A DNA stretch of 64,000 bases from Adenophora triphylla var. japonica. Its lineage: Eukaryota > Streptophyta > Magnoliopsida > Asterales > Campanulaceae. The notes below the pieces were generated by a model. That model saw only the letters and a program-made list of their open reading frames with translations. It searched no databases and had not been told where the DNA came from. Below, in pieces: positions 32,860 to 44,959 of the stretch. The translations under genes were made by a program, and so were the position numbers. The DNA lies in assembly GCA_022495995.1 (NCBI GenBank), contig JAFEMH010007442.1:1-64000 (forward strand). The letters run 5' to 3'. Within the stretch, counting starts at the first letter, position 1. Every line of letters starts with the position of its first letter.

Positions 32860-34200
32860 ATGCTTAATGGCCTCAACCGATGCCGGTAAGGATGTTTGGA
32901 TTATGGACAAAGTGGATGCTCTAGGCATATGATCGGACATGCCGATCTCCTCACCGATCCGGAAGAAGCATCTCGGTCCTCCAGCTTGTTTTTGGTGACA
33001 ACGCAAAGGGTAAAATTATCGATCGTGGATCCATCAAAAGAGGTACAGCTTGTTGTACGTAAGGTATCTTTGGTGGATGGTCTAAAACATAACCTTCTCT
33101 CTATATCACAATTTCGTGATAAAGGTATGCATTGTGTTTTCAATTCTTCCAATTGCTATGTGAAAGACATTGCTACAGTGAAACACTTCTCACCGGATAC
33201 GTAAAAGGTAACGTATATGCTATCGATTTAAACAATGTTTCGAATGTTACTAATGTTTGTTTTGTAGCTAAGAACATCACAGAACTCCCCGGCTATGGCA
33301 TAAGAGACTCACCACTTGAATTTCAAATACCTATCCAAGCCGGCTAATCAAAATCTAGTTGCCGGCTTACCTCAAGTGTCTCGCTAATCATGATAGGAAA
33401 TGCAGAGCCTCGCCAGTTAGGAAAACAAAGATAAAGAATCTTTCCACAAAGAAGCCCCGCATGTCCACCTCTAGATGCCTCCATTTGCTACATATGGATC
33501 TGCTTTGGCCCCACAACCACCGCGCTTAGGGGGCAAGCAGATATGCTTTGGTTGTTGTAGACGACTTCTCAAGATATACATGGGTAGAGACTTTTGCTTC
33601 AAAGGATGATACATATGAAGTTGCTACCGCATTGTTTCGTCTACTTCAAACCCAAAAAGAGTGTGACATCATCAAGCATGAGATCGTATAATGGAACGGA
33701 GTTCAAAAATAATGGAATCGCTCAAGATCGTGATGATCATGGAATAGATCATAATTTCTCACCTGAACACCGCAACAAAATGGTGTAGTTGAGAGAAAGA
33801 ACATGACATTGATCAAAGCCGGAAAAACTATGATATCCGGCTAGGCTTCCTAAGTATTTTTGGGCCGAAGCTATCCATACAGCTCGCTTCACCTGCATAG
33901 ATCTTTCGTCAACAAGTTTCACAACAAGACCCCTTATGAGCTATGGCGTGGCGTAATTCCCAACATTGGTTTCTTCAAGATCTTCTACGCAAATGCTATG
34001 TACTTTACAACGGTAAAGAGCGCCGAGGTAAATTTGATGAAAAAGCTGATGAAGGTATCTTTGTGGGATACGCTAAGCACAGTAAGGCATTTAGAGTTTT
34101 TAATAAACGGTTGTTGAAAATTGTTGAATCTGTTCATGTTACATTTGATGAATTTGATTTGCTAGAGTCTGATAAGACTCCAAATAGTACCGATAACTCG
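32860..34200 (+). pseudogene. SIRE protease and integrase, heavily broken
   Basis: W-I-M-D in one frame meets SGCSRHMIGHADLLT in another (about 32895-32945), so the protease D-S-G active site is split by a small indel. After LKHNLLSISQFRDKG (33085-33130), the pre-integrase region follows. The integrase core is recognisable as HMDL (33490), VVDDFSRYTWVE (33555-33590), N-G-T-E-F-K-N (about 33692) and, after shifts, Q-Q-N-G-V-V-E-R-K-N (33770-33800), then a TPYELWRGVIPN block (33930). At least six frame changes or stops occur. Confidence 0.75.
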
Positions 34201-34202
34201 GT

Positions 34203-36268
34203 GTGTTTGAGACAGTGAATCAAGTAATCAAAACTCAAGTCAATCCACCAAGCATCCCCGCAAATCAACCTCCAAATTCTCAACCTCCGCCCTCTAGTGG
34301 TGTAACCTTTAGAGACCTAGTTGATGACTCCTTCTTTCCTCAATCGGTTAGGCAATCCAATGTTCAAACCCAGCTAATCGATCCTCTTCCAACTAGTCCT
34401 CATGTTTCCATTCCCAATTCACCACCTGAAGCTGAACCCATTTCACCCAACAACTTACCGTTTCCATCCCCACTTACCGATCACCACCATCAGTCAGCAT
34501 CACCCTCTCCTAACCAATCTCCCTTACCGGTCACACCTCCCTTAGCTGATTCTACTCCTCCATTAGAAAACCTAAGTCAGGAATCGGTCAGGCAAGATCT
34601 ACCTAGGGAAGTGAGAACAGTTAGAGATCACCCTTTAGAAAATGTGATTGGTGATGTCTTTGGACCTAGAATGACTAGAGGCCAATTAAGAAGCATGGAG
34701 GAACAACATGGATTATTTTCCTCTACTATGGTCTCCAATAAAGAACCAAAGAAGACTGAAGAAGCACTTGATGACCCCAGCTGGGTAGAAGCTATGCAAG
34801 AAGAGCTTAACCAGTTTGATAGATGTAAAGTTTGGGAATTAGTGCCTAGACCTAGTGATCAAACGGTGATTGGAACGAAATGGGTCTACAAAAATAAATT
34901 GGATGAGTCTGGAAAAATTACAAGGAACAAGGCTAGACTAGTGGCTAAAGGGTATAGACAGGAAGAAGGGATAGACTATGATGAGACTTTTGCACCCGTA
35001 GCTAGATTAGAAGCCATTAGGTTATTCCTTGCCTATGCAGCCTACAAAGAGTTTAAGCTATATCAAATGGACGTGAAAAGTGTTTTTCTCAATGGTGAAC
35101 TTCAAGAGCTTATATATTTTGAACAACCTCCAGGATTTGAAGATTCCAAGAAGCCTAATCATGTCTACAAATTGAATAAAGCTTTGTATGGCCACAAGCA
35201 AGCACCTCGAGCATGGTATGAAACTCTCTCCAAATTCCTACTTAGTGAGAAGTTCGAACGAGGTAAAATTGACACCACTTTATTTATTGCAAAGCATAAT
35301 GGTCACTCATTGTTAGTTCAAATATATGTTGATGACATAATTTTTGGATCTACTAACGAAAAATTGTGAAAGAGATTTGAGAAGCTTATGAAGAGCAAAT
35401 TTGAGATGAGCATGATGGGTGAGCTAACATTTTTCCTTGGACTTCAAGTCAAGCAAACCCAAGAAGGTATTTTTATCAATCAAGCCAAATACACCAAAGA
35501 TTTAATCAAGAAATTTGGTCTTGACTCTGCTCATCCTCAAAGCACTCCAATGGCCACCAATGTACACCTAGACAAAGATGAATCCGGTAAGAAAGTAGAT
35601 ATGACACTCTACCGAGGTATGATAGGATCTCTACTTTACTTAACCGCAAGTAGGCCAGATATCATGTTTTCCGTATGTGTATGTGCTAGATTTCAAGCTG
35701 ACCCTAGAGAATCTCATTTACAAGCTGTTAAAAGAATTATTAGATATCTTGTGGGAACTGAAAACTTAGGTTTGTGGTATCTAAAAGATTCATCATTTAC
35801 ACTAATTGGCTATTCAGATGCCAATTTTGCAGCTTGTAGGGTCACCAGGAAGAGTACTAGTGGAACTTGTCAATTTCTAGGTAATCGATTGGTTTCCTGG
35901 TCGTGCAAGAAACAAGCATCAATTTCCACTTCTACGACTGAAGCTGAGTACATAGCCGCTGGGAGTTGCTGTTCACAAATCCTATGGATGAAGCAACAAC
36001 TAGTGGACTATGAAATCCCTCAAGAAGTATGTCCTATTTATTGTGATAACACCTCAGCCATCTCAGTCTCCAACAATCCTGTGATGCACTCAAAGACGAA
36101 GCACATAGACATCAAATACCATTTCCTCAAGGATCATGTTGAAAAGGGTAACATTGTTCTTTTAAAAGTCCATACCGATTATCAATTAGCGTATATCTTG
36201 ACAAAACCCTCGATATTAAAAGATTCGAATTCCTTAGAGGAGAACTAGGCATGATTGATATTCGTTAA
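34203..36268 (+). pseudogene. SIRE reverse transcriptase / RNase H, nearly open
   Basis: A proline-rich linker (to about 34780) leads into [61 protein letters not shown] and the catalytic [11 protein letters not shown] (about 35327), diagnostic of SIRE/Maximus. A single TGA (35367-35369) interrupts the frame, which resumes at once. RNase H residues follow (YSDANFAACRVTRKSTSG; STTEAEYIAAGSCCSQ; the KHIDIKYHFLKDHV end block). A 1-nt loss near 36206 shifts the final 'TKP' tail; the corrected frame ends at 36268. [14 protein letters not shown] sequence has H for Q here. Confidence 0.88.
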
Positions 36269-36299
36269 TATTTTGTGCTAACTTTGCTATCTGTGTAAG

Positions 36300-37154
36300 C
36301 TATCAACTAGATCAAGGTGGTTTCTCTCTCTTACCGTTGCTTGCAAGTGCTCGTTTATCGGTGATCCTAACCGGTAAGGCAAGTCACCCTTTACCGATCC
36401 TCTAACCGACACACCTGATCGGTAATTGGTGTCCCTAACCGATGGTCCCTAACCGGTGCAAGTTCTATCTTATCGGTCATTGCACCTGATCGGTAAGCTA
36501 CCTCACCGTCTGTGTGCCTTACCGACGAACTGCGGCCGGATCAAATTTATCAATCCATTTTTAACCGGCACGTTTGTCATCATTGCCTTGATGTCACATC
36601 AAGCTCTTCAGCCGCTGCAGTCTCTGAATCCTACCTTACCTATCCTTTACATGTTCCCCATGTTTCTTTACAAGATCTGGATCAATTTTAAATAATTGAT
36701 CAAAAAGGTAATCTCTGTATCATTCCTATTTATCGAAAAGGTTATCTTTTTGTTCTTTATTACATTTTGATATAATCGCCGCACACACGTTCCTATTTTC
36801 ATGTCACATCTTTAATTTCGTGAATTAAAACCGTCAAATTATGTGCATGTCGCTTAAAAACTTTTTGAGCTACTTTTGTTTTAACCAACACACCCCTTCA
36901 TCTTCCCGCTCTTTTGTTTAGTATAAAAGGATTTCAAAATCACTTTTTCAAAACTTCTGATTTTCTCTCTCTCGAACAAGGCAACCAAAGCAAAGAATCC
37001 TCTTCTTCTCCATCTCGTTTCTCTTCATCTCCTTAAGATCTCTCGGTATACCTAGTTTTCTTATACCTTGAAAATCATTTAGCAACTCATCAACTTAACC
37101 GCAAAGAACTCGTTGATTCTAACTTATATGGTTTGTTATTTATTTGATTCACAG
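36300..37154 (+). promoter_or_regulatory. Inter-ORF region of SIRE: ACCGGT/ATCGGT cluster, TATA box, CT-rich leader and possible intron
   Basis: 36330-36580 holds about 15 hexamers of the type (T/A)ACCG(G/A)T or their complements. TATAAAAG is at 36922-36929, followed by a CT-rich stretch with 'ttctctctctcgaacaagg' and a candidate intron ending in ttgattcacag (37154) directly before ATG 37155. It looks like a promoter with leader for ORF2 rather than a mere spacer. The function is inferred. Confidence 0.5.
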
Positions 37155-40100
37155 ATGGCTCCCGCTATTAAGAAAGACATTTATGGAGGATACATTCTCT
37201 CCAGCTTTCTTTGACTCCGATGAAGGCCGTGCTCTTGAAGCTTTGCTTGTTGCCGCCGGAGTTATTCCGTTCGTTATGCCCGAAGGGAATGAAGATATTT
37301 ATTATGAGATGGTGAATGAACTGTTCGAGAATGGTGTTTTGGATGAGAATGAGTTCATTATTTCTACCGCCGCCGGAGTTCCCGTGACTTTTAGCCCAGC
37401 CTACCATTGCCGAGGCCTTCCCTAACCTCTCCTCAACTCGGTTCCTCTTCCATTATCATGAAGGACATGATTGCCGCCAAGTTAAGGTTCGTGGTAGTGA
37501 TCATTTTGTAACCGGTGAGGCAAATAAGAAGTCTGAGTTTGATGCCGTTTATTAAGCTCTTGCTGAGGTGGTGGACCGATGCTTCATTTGCCGGTCAGGT
37601 TCCCATCATTGTATCACCATGATTCAATGGGAATCTATGGCTGCAATTATTCTTGGAGATGACTTCAATTGGTGTTCCTTTCTGTACCGGATAGTTCTTA
37701 TTGCCTTTAAGAAGTATCAGAAGGAGAGAAATTCTTCCAAACCTAACAAAGCCAAACCATGTCACTACTTGATGATTAGCCGTGCTCTCAGATCCATTCC
37801 AGCTGTTCTTCAAGCTTCTGAAAATCTGCCCAAATATCCACAATCCTTCTGCAAAGCCTTTGACAAGTTTGATATGGTCAGGATGATCAAGGAATCTACC
37901 GGTAAGTCATCCGAGCCATCCACCGGTAAGTCAACCGGTAAGTCTGCTGAAGCTGCAACCAGTAAGCCAGCCGGTAAGCCAACCGGCAAGCCAGCTCAGA
38001 AGAAGAAGAAACCCTCTAGCCGGCCAAAGGTTGCTCAGCATACCGATGCTCCTCCTGCTCCCAAACCTACCTTACCGGTCAAGAGAAAGTTACTTGAGGA
38101 ATCTGATGATGATGATAATCAACCTATTGCCACTATCCTCTCACCTAACCGACAGAAAGCTACATCCAGAAAGTCTGCTCCTCCACCCTCCAAAAGATCC
38201 AAGCCAATCCAAAAATCCTCCCAACAAATAGCCAGAGAGAATGCTGAGAGAAAGAGAAGAATTGAGACTGACCTGGGCACATTCATTCCTTTCATCCCCA
38301 AAAGACTCTTTGACCACAATTTCCTAACCGACAAAACTCCTTTCACCGGTCAATCATCATCCAGACCGGTAAGCCGTTGCCATCCTATCAGAAACCCCAC
38401 TTTCCATATCTACCATTACAACCCTTGGCTAGTCAATCCTTCTTTTGTTCCTTCTCCAACTTGGGTGTATCCTATTGATCATTTACCTCCCTTTCTTCGA
38501 AGATTGTTACAATTTCATGAGACTCATAAAGAATCAGTCCCAGTCGGTGATATGTCTGATTATGTGGATTTTGATAACATACATGAGGAAACTGGTCTCT
38601 ACTACACCAAGCCTTGCCTGTTGAGCGAATATGATATCTCTTTATCTAGAGATAGTCTCCTCAAAATTTATAACAGGTATTTTGAGTTGTTGCCCCCAAT
38701 GTGGAATGCCATTTATTTGGCACAGGATAGACTCAGGCAAGATATGATGATACAGGTTGTCTGGATTGATTTTGCCATGCTCTATAATGCTCAACAAACT
38801 CTTGAGGAATCTGACCCTTACCAGCTAGGAAGATTTGTGTTGCCTGAAGATGATCTTCCTGCATTTGATCCTGAAGTTGTCAACTTGGGTCCTCGTAGAT
38901 TCCAATTCATCAAAAATGTGATGGATGTAGTGCAAAATTTGGTGGATTTGAACAGAGATTTTCAGAGTATGGGTGATATCTCTTTATCTGACTTCTTCAC
39001 TTCAATTCAGTCCAGCAAGAATAAATGGGCTACTGTGCCGGATGAAGAAATTGATGAGATGTTCAAGTACTTGAGTGGATCAGATAATCAACCAAAGGGT
39101 GATAAGGAAGACCAGTTAGACTCCAGTTCCAGCTCCTCTAGTGACTCCGGTGAGTCAGGTGTTGATGATGACCAGTCAGGTGTTGTGGTTGATCGGTCAG
39201 AGGAGATTGCTGCTGAATTTACTACTCCCTTACCGATGCAATCGGTTAGACATGTGGGAGGAGGTATTACTGAGACCTCACCGCTATCGCCGCAGCAGAG
39301 GAGGAGGAAAAGATGTAAGTTTGGATGGATTACCGGTTAGTCAACCGATGCCTCTTACCGGTGAGCTAATTCAACCGGTTAGAGATGATTTGCCGGCCAG
39401 TGCACCTCTTACCGAAGCTCTTCCCTTACCGGTTAGCAAGCCTCTTACCGTTGCATCTACTGAACCGGTTAAGGAGAGTAACCTTGATGATATTGAGTTA
39501 CAACAAGCTTTGGCAGCTAGCCTATTCACAGAAGGTCTGGAAAAGCAAAAGGAAAAGCAAAGAACCTTAATTGAAGACTTGGCCACCCAAAAAGCCATTC
39601 ATACCTCTCTGCTACCGGTTACTCAATCGGTAAGTCAAGCCATTCCTCCAGCCTCTTCCAAAGTCAATTCACCGGTTTATGAGGAGGATATTGATCCAGT
39701 ATTTGATGAAGACTCCCTCTCAGATTTCTATGAAGAAGATGAAGATGTTGATTTTGATGAAAATGACCCTGCAATTCCTCCAATTTATTCTGATCCTGGA
39801 CTTCGTCAAAAGGATTTGATGTCCACCTTGAATTATTATACTTCCAAGGCCTCTATCCCTCGATCAGCTGATGAAATTCCCTTGTTTGATATTCATGAGA
39901 AAGTTTTCATCAAGGCAGAAACTTTGCCTACTCCAATGCCTCCATCCATTGCTGATAAGCTTCAGAAGCAAGGCGAGCTGATAGATGGGCAACTTTTATT
40001 GATGTGGTTGAAGATATGAAAGTTGGTGCTGCTCCTGAAGATACTCCTCCAAGGTACACAAAGACCTTTGGACCCGGTGAGACAAGTTGCCGGTATCAAA

Positions 40101-41484
40101 AGATAAAGGTTCTCAAGCTCAAGAAGCGGCCAGCTCCTCCCAAAGGCAAGGAAATCATGCCTGGAAAGGATGAACAACAATTGCTTACCGATTTCCCCTC
40201 TCCAAAGCCAAATAAAAAATACCCAACTTCACTTCAGCAACACAGTCGAACCATAAGGATTCATGGCCATATTGCTACCATTGCCCCTAGACCGGTTGAG
40301 AGTACTTTGTCAACCGATAATCTTTTTATAAGGTATCTCTCATTCAATGGCCGTATAACTCGAATTTTGGAAATGAAAATCCTTAGTTGGGTGTTTGAGG
40401 TGACCAAAATGGTTGGTTTGATGCCTAATGTGACTAGGCTTTCAATCATGAGAAATGGCCAGCCACAACCATGGAGTAACATTAGAGAAGCCTCTCTGCT
40501 TTTGCTTGCCCTCAGAGTAATTCCCCTTCTACGGTTAAGGCAAACTGTCTTACCGTTGTCTTCTAGTGCTGCTGAGTTACTGGAGCTCTCATTTACTGAA
40601 ATGATGAGCCTAGAGCCAAATGAATTCATAACTCCAGCTACTCCTCCTGGTTCACCTTCTGAGTTAACGGATGAAGAAATTGTGATATCCCTAATCGATG
40701 ATGTGTCAAGAACCAGTCAGCCTCCTGTGATTTTACTTACCGATTCATCTACCGATCCTCCAACCGGCTCAACTGTCTCACTTACCGATCCATCTTCTCC
40801 GCTTACCGATAGGCCTCTTACCGATGCTCCTTCACTAGCTCCCCAACCGGTTACTCCATTTACCGATGCTCCCTTACCGGAATCCCAACCGGTTACTCAG
40901 CCTGCTCCTACACCGGCCTCCTTCAACCGATGATCTCGAATGTACCAATTATTGCTCAAGACCTGGTTGAACTTCATGAGGCCATGCTCCAAAGTTTTGT
41001 TGAAGTAAATTCCGAATTGGCAAAGTCTTTTGTTAAGTCCAATCAGGAGGAGGATGAGAGAAGATTTGAGCATTTGAGCACTAGTGTTGCTATGTCTCTT
41101 GGCAATTTTATGGCAGAAATAAATGCCAGAGATGCTAACATCAGAAACCTCCTACTCCAACTTGATGAAGCTCATTATGCCAACAAATCTCTCTGTGAAC
41201 AACAAATTTCTGGACAAGCTATTTTGGACCGGTCTATTGATGAGCTCAAACGGTCAGCTGAAGCCCTTAGCCGTTGCCAGCAGAAGAATCGTGAGCTAGA
41301 ATTAGAGTTGGCTAAAGTTAAGGCCAAAAATGAGGTTCTTATGAAGGTTAGAGAAGAAAGGAAGAAAAGGAAGAGAGATGAGAAAGAAAAGAAGAAGGAG
41401 AAGAGATCGAAGAAAGCCAAATCCTCAGATGCTGCTCCCTCACCGATTGAAGACCCAGCAAGTCCTCCAGCCGACGCATCTTGA
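37155..41484 (+). pseudogene. SIRE downstream ORF2, about 1,440 codons, broken; not obviously an envelope
   Basis: Successive frames carry one long protein: N-terminal acidic/hydrophobic part (37180-37425), lysine/proline linker with repeated TGK/PTGKP units (37890-38000), a conserved-looking globular part (38400-39080), a serine/aspartate-rich stretch (39115-39180), a P-V-S/P-L-T-rich stretch with a UIM-like helix DDIELQQALAASLFTE (39486-39533), acidic repeats, a second globular part (40240-40620), LTD-rich repeats (40735-40900), and a C-terminal coiled coil with basic tail KKRKRDEKEKKKEKRSKK (41365-41420) and stop at 41482. Shifts occur near 37180, 37400, 39310, 40000 and 40925. I see no signal peptide or transmembrane helix, unlike the envelope-like ORF usually quoted for SIRE. 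The basic tail could be a nuclear or nucleic-acid-binding signal. Function unknown. Confidence 0.65.
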
Positions 41485-41825
41485 GAATGTAACCGATGAG
41501 ATATTGTCTTTCTTTATCAGTCACCGGTCTGCAATCTAATGAGAAATCTCTTACCCTTAAACTTTGTGTTTTGTTGAATTCCTTTGTTTTTAATCATTTT
41601 GAATGTTCCAAATGCTACTAACCATTTCATTTTGCAGGTCTCATTCAAAATCTTTTCAAGAGTTTTATTTTGAAGTTTCCTTTAAGCTTTAAGTTTGTTT
41701 GTAAGCTTACTTAGGTAGCATCAAGTTGTCTTTTAACTTAGGGAATGATATATCTAATAGACATACTCTTTATCATTCTTTTACTAAGTTAAAAAGATGC
41801 TGCCTAGGATGATTGGACTTAAGCA

Positions 41826-41838
41826 ATTAGGAGGAGAT
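41826..41838 (+). other. Polypurine tract of SIRE element
   Basis: AATTAGGAGGAGAT directly precedes the 3' LTR, the plus-strand priming site. Confidence 0.8.
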
Positions 41839-43271
41839 TGTTAGTCAAATATATGTTTAAGTTTAGAATTGCTTAATCCCAATCATAACAAGCATTAATG
41901 TGGACCCCTAATTTAATTAGATCAAATAGAATTTTTCTATGTATGTTAGGTCCCCTTAGTGCATGTGCCAGTGTTTTTATTATGTAATTTTCTCAAGCTT
42001 TGAAGACTTGAAGACCTGAGAATTTCCATCAGTTTGTGAGTTACTTGGTATGAAGCTTCTCTAACCGGTTGAACATCCAACCGGTAAGACACCTAGCCGG
42101 TCACCTTGCCTAACCGTTGCACTGACCAACCGGTCAGGGCCCCTTTACCTATCTAACCGGTTAAGCTTCTCCCACAAGCATCCTTCAGCTAACCGAGCAT
42201 TAATTGCCCCCAACTACCAAGCCATCAACTTTAGCTAAAGTTGGTAAAGCAAGCATGCTGACATGACATCTCTGCAACAAATCAGTACCTTCTTAGAGAA
42301 TGTCAAAGTAACCAGTACTCACAGCGCCCCAACTAATCTGTGGAAATCCTCTCTATCCAATCTCAGGCATTTAATGCAAGGATCTTCTCATTTAACGCCT
42401 GCCAGTCCAAGTCATCATTACAACCTCTTCAAAGACAACGGCTCCTTTTCAAAGTTCACTATAAATAGTTTCCTCGGAGCATTGAAGAAGGTTGGTGCAT
42501 TTATGATCTTTGAGAGTGAGCTGCTCTGAACTACCAACCTGCAAATCTACTAGTTCAAAGCATTCAAAGCAAGTCCCATTATTCACTAGACATCTCTGTA
42601 GGACTTAAACACTGAGCACCTCAATCAATACTGTAGTGTTCCCTTACTAGATTATTCATGGAACACATTAATTGATTCACACACAACACCCTAGAGAAAT
42701 CAGCTCAACTTGTGAGCACATCTCTAGAAAACACCTGGTCATTATTGTAGCATGATCCGTTAGTGGTCACCTTTACTTTGGCAGCCTTCAATCATTGGCT
42801 TGCAACTTGTAATAGATAGGAACCATTAATATAGTAGTGCACTTTCAAAAATCCAAGTTCTGATCAAACTTGGTAGAGGACGTAGCAGTTATTTAACATT
42901 GTGAACCTCTTCAAACCATGTGTCATTTCTTTGTGAGTTTGTTCATTTATTGTTATGTTGTTGTAACTAGTTGATAATCTCTCAACTGGTCACAACCTAT
43001 TGAATCAACTTACTGCATAACTTGTTTGTCCTACTGGAAGATAAAATTTGTCCTTGTTTTGTTGCATAAGTTTTAACTTACTGGCTTTTGGAACTCACTT
43101 ACCGGTTCTATACTTGTCTAACCGAAAAATTTGTTGTGCAAAATATCTTAATCGGTTAGTGAGTGTTTTACCTTCAAATATTTTCTAAGCCTAAGTGTTT
43201 TTAGTAAAAAGTTTTAAACAGGCTATTCACCCCCCCCCTCTAGCCTGATTCCTACCATTTGGGACCTAATA
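41839..43271 (+). mobile_element. 3' LTR of SIRE element (1433 bp)
   Basis: Starts TGTTAGTC, ends CCTAATA (terminal CA mutated to TA). Retains ACCGGT sites lost from the 5' LTR, and has two extra C in the C-run at about 43231. Confidence 0.95.
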
Positions 43272-43276
43272 GAATC

Positions 43277-43333
43277 GATGCAAATGAGTTTACAACTGAA
43301 ATTTATTGCCAAACTAGGACCCGATTGAGGTAG
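43277..43333 (+). pseudogene. Continuation of Athila ORF2 after the SIRE insertion
   Basis: DANEFTTEIYCQTRTRLR then TAG (43331-43333), in phase with 28386-28556 when one copy of gaatc is removed. Either the ORF was already truncated or the stop is a later mutation. Confidence 0.5.
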
Positions 43334-43559
43334 TATCATCAATTACGCTCGGAGATCCACCTCCACCATTTCAGTAAGTTTTTTTTTCTTCACCCCCCTT
43401 CTTCTAATGTCCTTAAAATATTGAGGAAAATGTCTACCTCAAGTGTGGGGGGGTATTCTATTTTCATTTGTTTTTTTTAGTTTAGTTTTTTTTCTTAACT
43501 TAGTTAGTTTTTCTTTCTTAACTTAGTTTGCATTTCTTTTTATTTAATTCAGCAGTCCC
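43334..43559 (+). other. Athila 3' untranslated region with G-rich purine tract
   Basis: 'tcaagtgtggggggg' at 43439-43453 resembles the Athila polypurine region, though clear LTR similarity begins only about 200 bp further on. Long T/pyrimidine runs, no gene. Confidence 0.45.
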
Positions 43560-44949
43560 AATTCATTTCAAACACTCTTTTTTTCAATCTTTCTCTATCA
43601 AGTCCGACCCAAGGGCATTTTTTCTCTGAAATTCTTTAATCTTTTGTTGATTTATCCTTCTCAATCAACTTTAATCTTTCCTCAATTATATAATCAATAG
43701 CCCAAGAACAGAGGAACCCAAAGAAAGGGAGATCATTTTGGTTAAGGAAAATAAAGATCCAGCCCAATACAGGCCTTGCACGGCCGAGCATTGAATCTCG
43801 AGCGGCCGTGCTGATTCATAGAAAGATAGAGAAAAATTTCGCCAGGCCTTGCACGGCCGTGCAAGTCATAACGCACGACCGTGAACTTACTGTTGCCATA
43901 TTATAAAGGTGCTTTTTCAAGATAGCTTTTGTAAGAGTCCCAACCTTTTATCCAAATGCATATATATAGGACATTTTTCATCAGTGTTAGGCACATCTAG
44001 ATATATCAGAAAACATCCATAAATAGTTATAAACATACTATAATTCATTTTGTAATTCCATAACATCAATTATTTCCATGTTTTGAGAATTAATTTGGCG
44101 TTTTTAAGCAAAATTCTGAAGTTGAAGAGTTAAAGTTATTGAATATTATTCTCAGCTATTTCCTTCCTAATTCATTGTTAATAAGTATCTCTCATCCCTA
44201 TTATATTTATTTTCATGTCTTATTCATCTTTTATTGTTGCAATAATCAATATGTTTTGTGTGTAATCTCCCAAATTATTGGGGTTGAAAACTCAACCTCG
44301 TATGCTAATATTTATAATCATGCTTTTTTTCATTTTCATTTTAAAAACAATTTTCTTTATATCACTTTTAAAGCCTATAAATTGGAGACACCATTAGTTA
44401 TATGTTTCTAGTAAATCGAGAGAAGTAATTAGCCGTAAATCTCTATTTACTAAATCGTATGAAGTAAACTAGTTACTATTAATCACGAGAGTAGATTAAT
44501 GGCATAGGGATGATCCTTTATTGGAAAGTACGTGTATTTATTATAAAATTAATGGATTTTTACTAATGTATGAACCATCGATAGATAGGCAACAATTAGT
44601 AGAGAATACGAGTATTACTTGCTTGATCACGAGAAGTAATACAAATATAATGTACCATACTTGATTTTTGATGAAACTTTTATTTAAATCATGATTACTT
44701 TATGAATATATGTTGTTCAAGTTTCAATCCCGAGAATATCTTCATCTTATACAGTTTACTTAAATTTAGAGTATTTTACCTTAATCTAGACATTCATAAC
44801 AAAAACAAATTTCCCCCTATCAATTTTTTTATTACTTACATAAAGCAAGTTTTATACATAGTAAACCTGTACTCGTGGGATTCGACCCACATTTGCCCCT
44901 TTCTATACTACATACACACCGTACACTTGCGGTATTAAAACAAGTCATT
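43560..44949 (+). mobile_element. 3' LTR of Athila element (edges approximate)
   Basis: Shares order and blocks with 23656-25072 (motif array, 'attggggttgaaaactcaa', 'aaatcgagagaag', 'actcgtgggattcgaccc', 'acacttgcggtat') but is strongly diverged. Ends near 'aacaagtca' (44949), where a Tat-C gag remnant begins. Confidence 0.6.
43778..43970 (+). promoter_or_regulatory. Four Athila palindromic motifs upstream of TATA in 3' LTR
   Basis: GCACGGCCGAGC (43778), GAGCGGCCGTGC (43800), GCACGGCCGTGC (43851, perfect palindrome) and GCACGACCGTGA (43873). tatatatagg is at 43961-43970. Confidence 0.6.
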
Positions 44950-44959
44950 CATTTTGGCT

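Larger units (their letters stand above)
28557..43271 (+). mobile_element. Complete copia/SIRE (Maximus)-type element, 14.7 kb, TSD gaatc
   Basis: LTRs 28557-29987 and 41839-43271, PBS, gag, pol in copia order (PR-IN-RT-RNase H), a long downstream ORF2 and a PPT are all present. The direct duplication gaatc lies at 28552-28556 and 43272-43276. Comparing the LTRs by eye gives roughly 25-30 differences in 1.43 kb (about 2%), so the insertion is fairly recent. gag, pol and ORF2 nevertheless carry several stops and frameshifts, so this copy is not autonomous. Confidence 0.92.
23656..44949 (+). mobile_element. Athila-type Ty3/gypsy element, pol-deleted, interrupted by SIRE element
   Basis: Order: LTR (to about 25072), tRNA-Asp PBS (25076), gag-protease ORF (25213-27276), short unassigned remnant, internal regulatory block (27881-28105), N-terminal piece of the downstream ORF (28386-28556, resumed at 43277), purine tract (about 43438), LTR (to about 44949). 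RT, RNase H and integrase are not detectable. Removing the SIRE insertion leaves an element of about 6.6 kb. The two LTRs are clearly diverged, so it is old or a composite. No target duplication found. Confidence 0.65.

Noticed and set aside
37890..38000. T-G-K-S repeats as a P-loop NTPase motif in SIRE ORF2
   Set aside because: The Walker A glycine pattern is missing, and the repeats come from the ACCGGTAAG DNA word.
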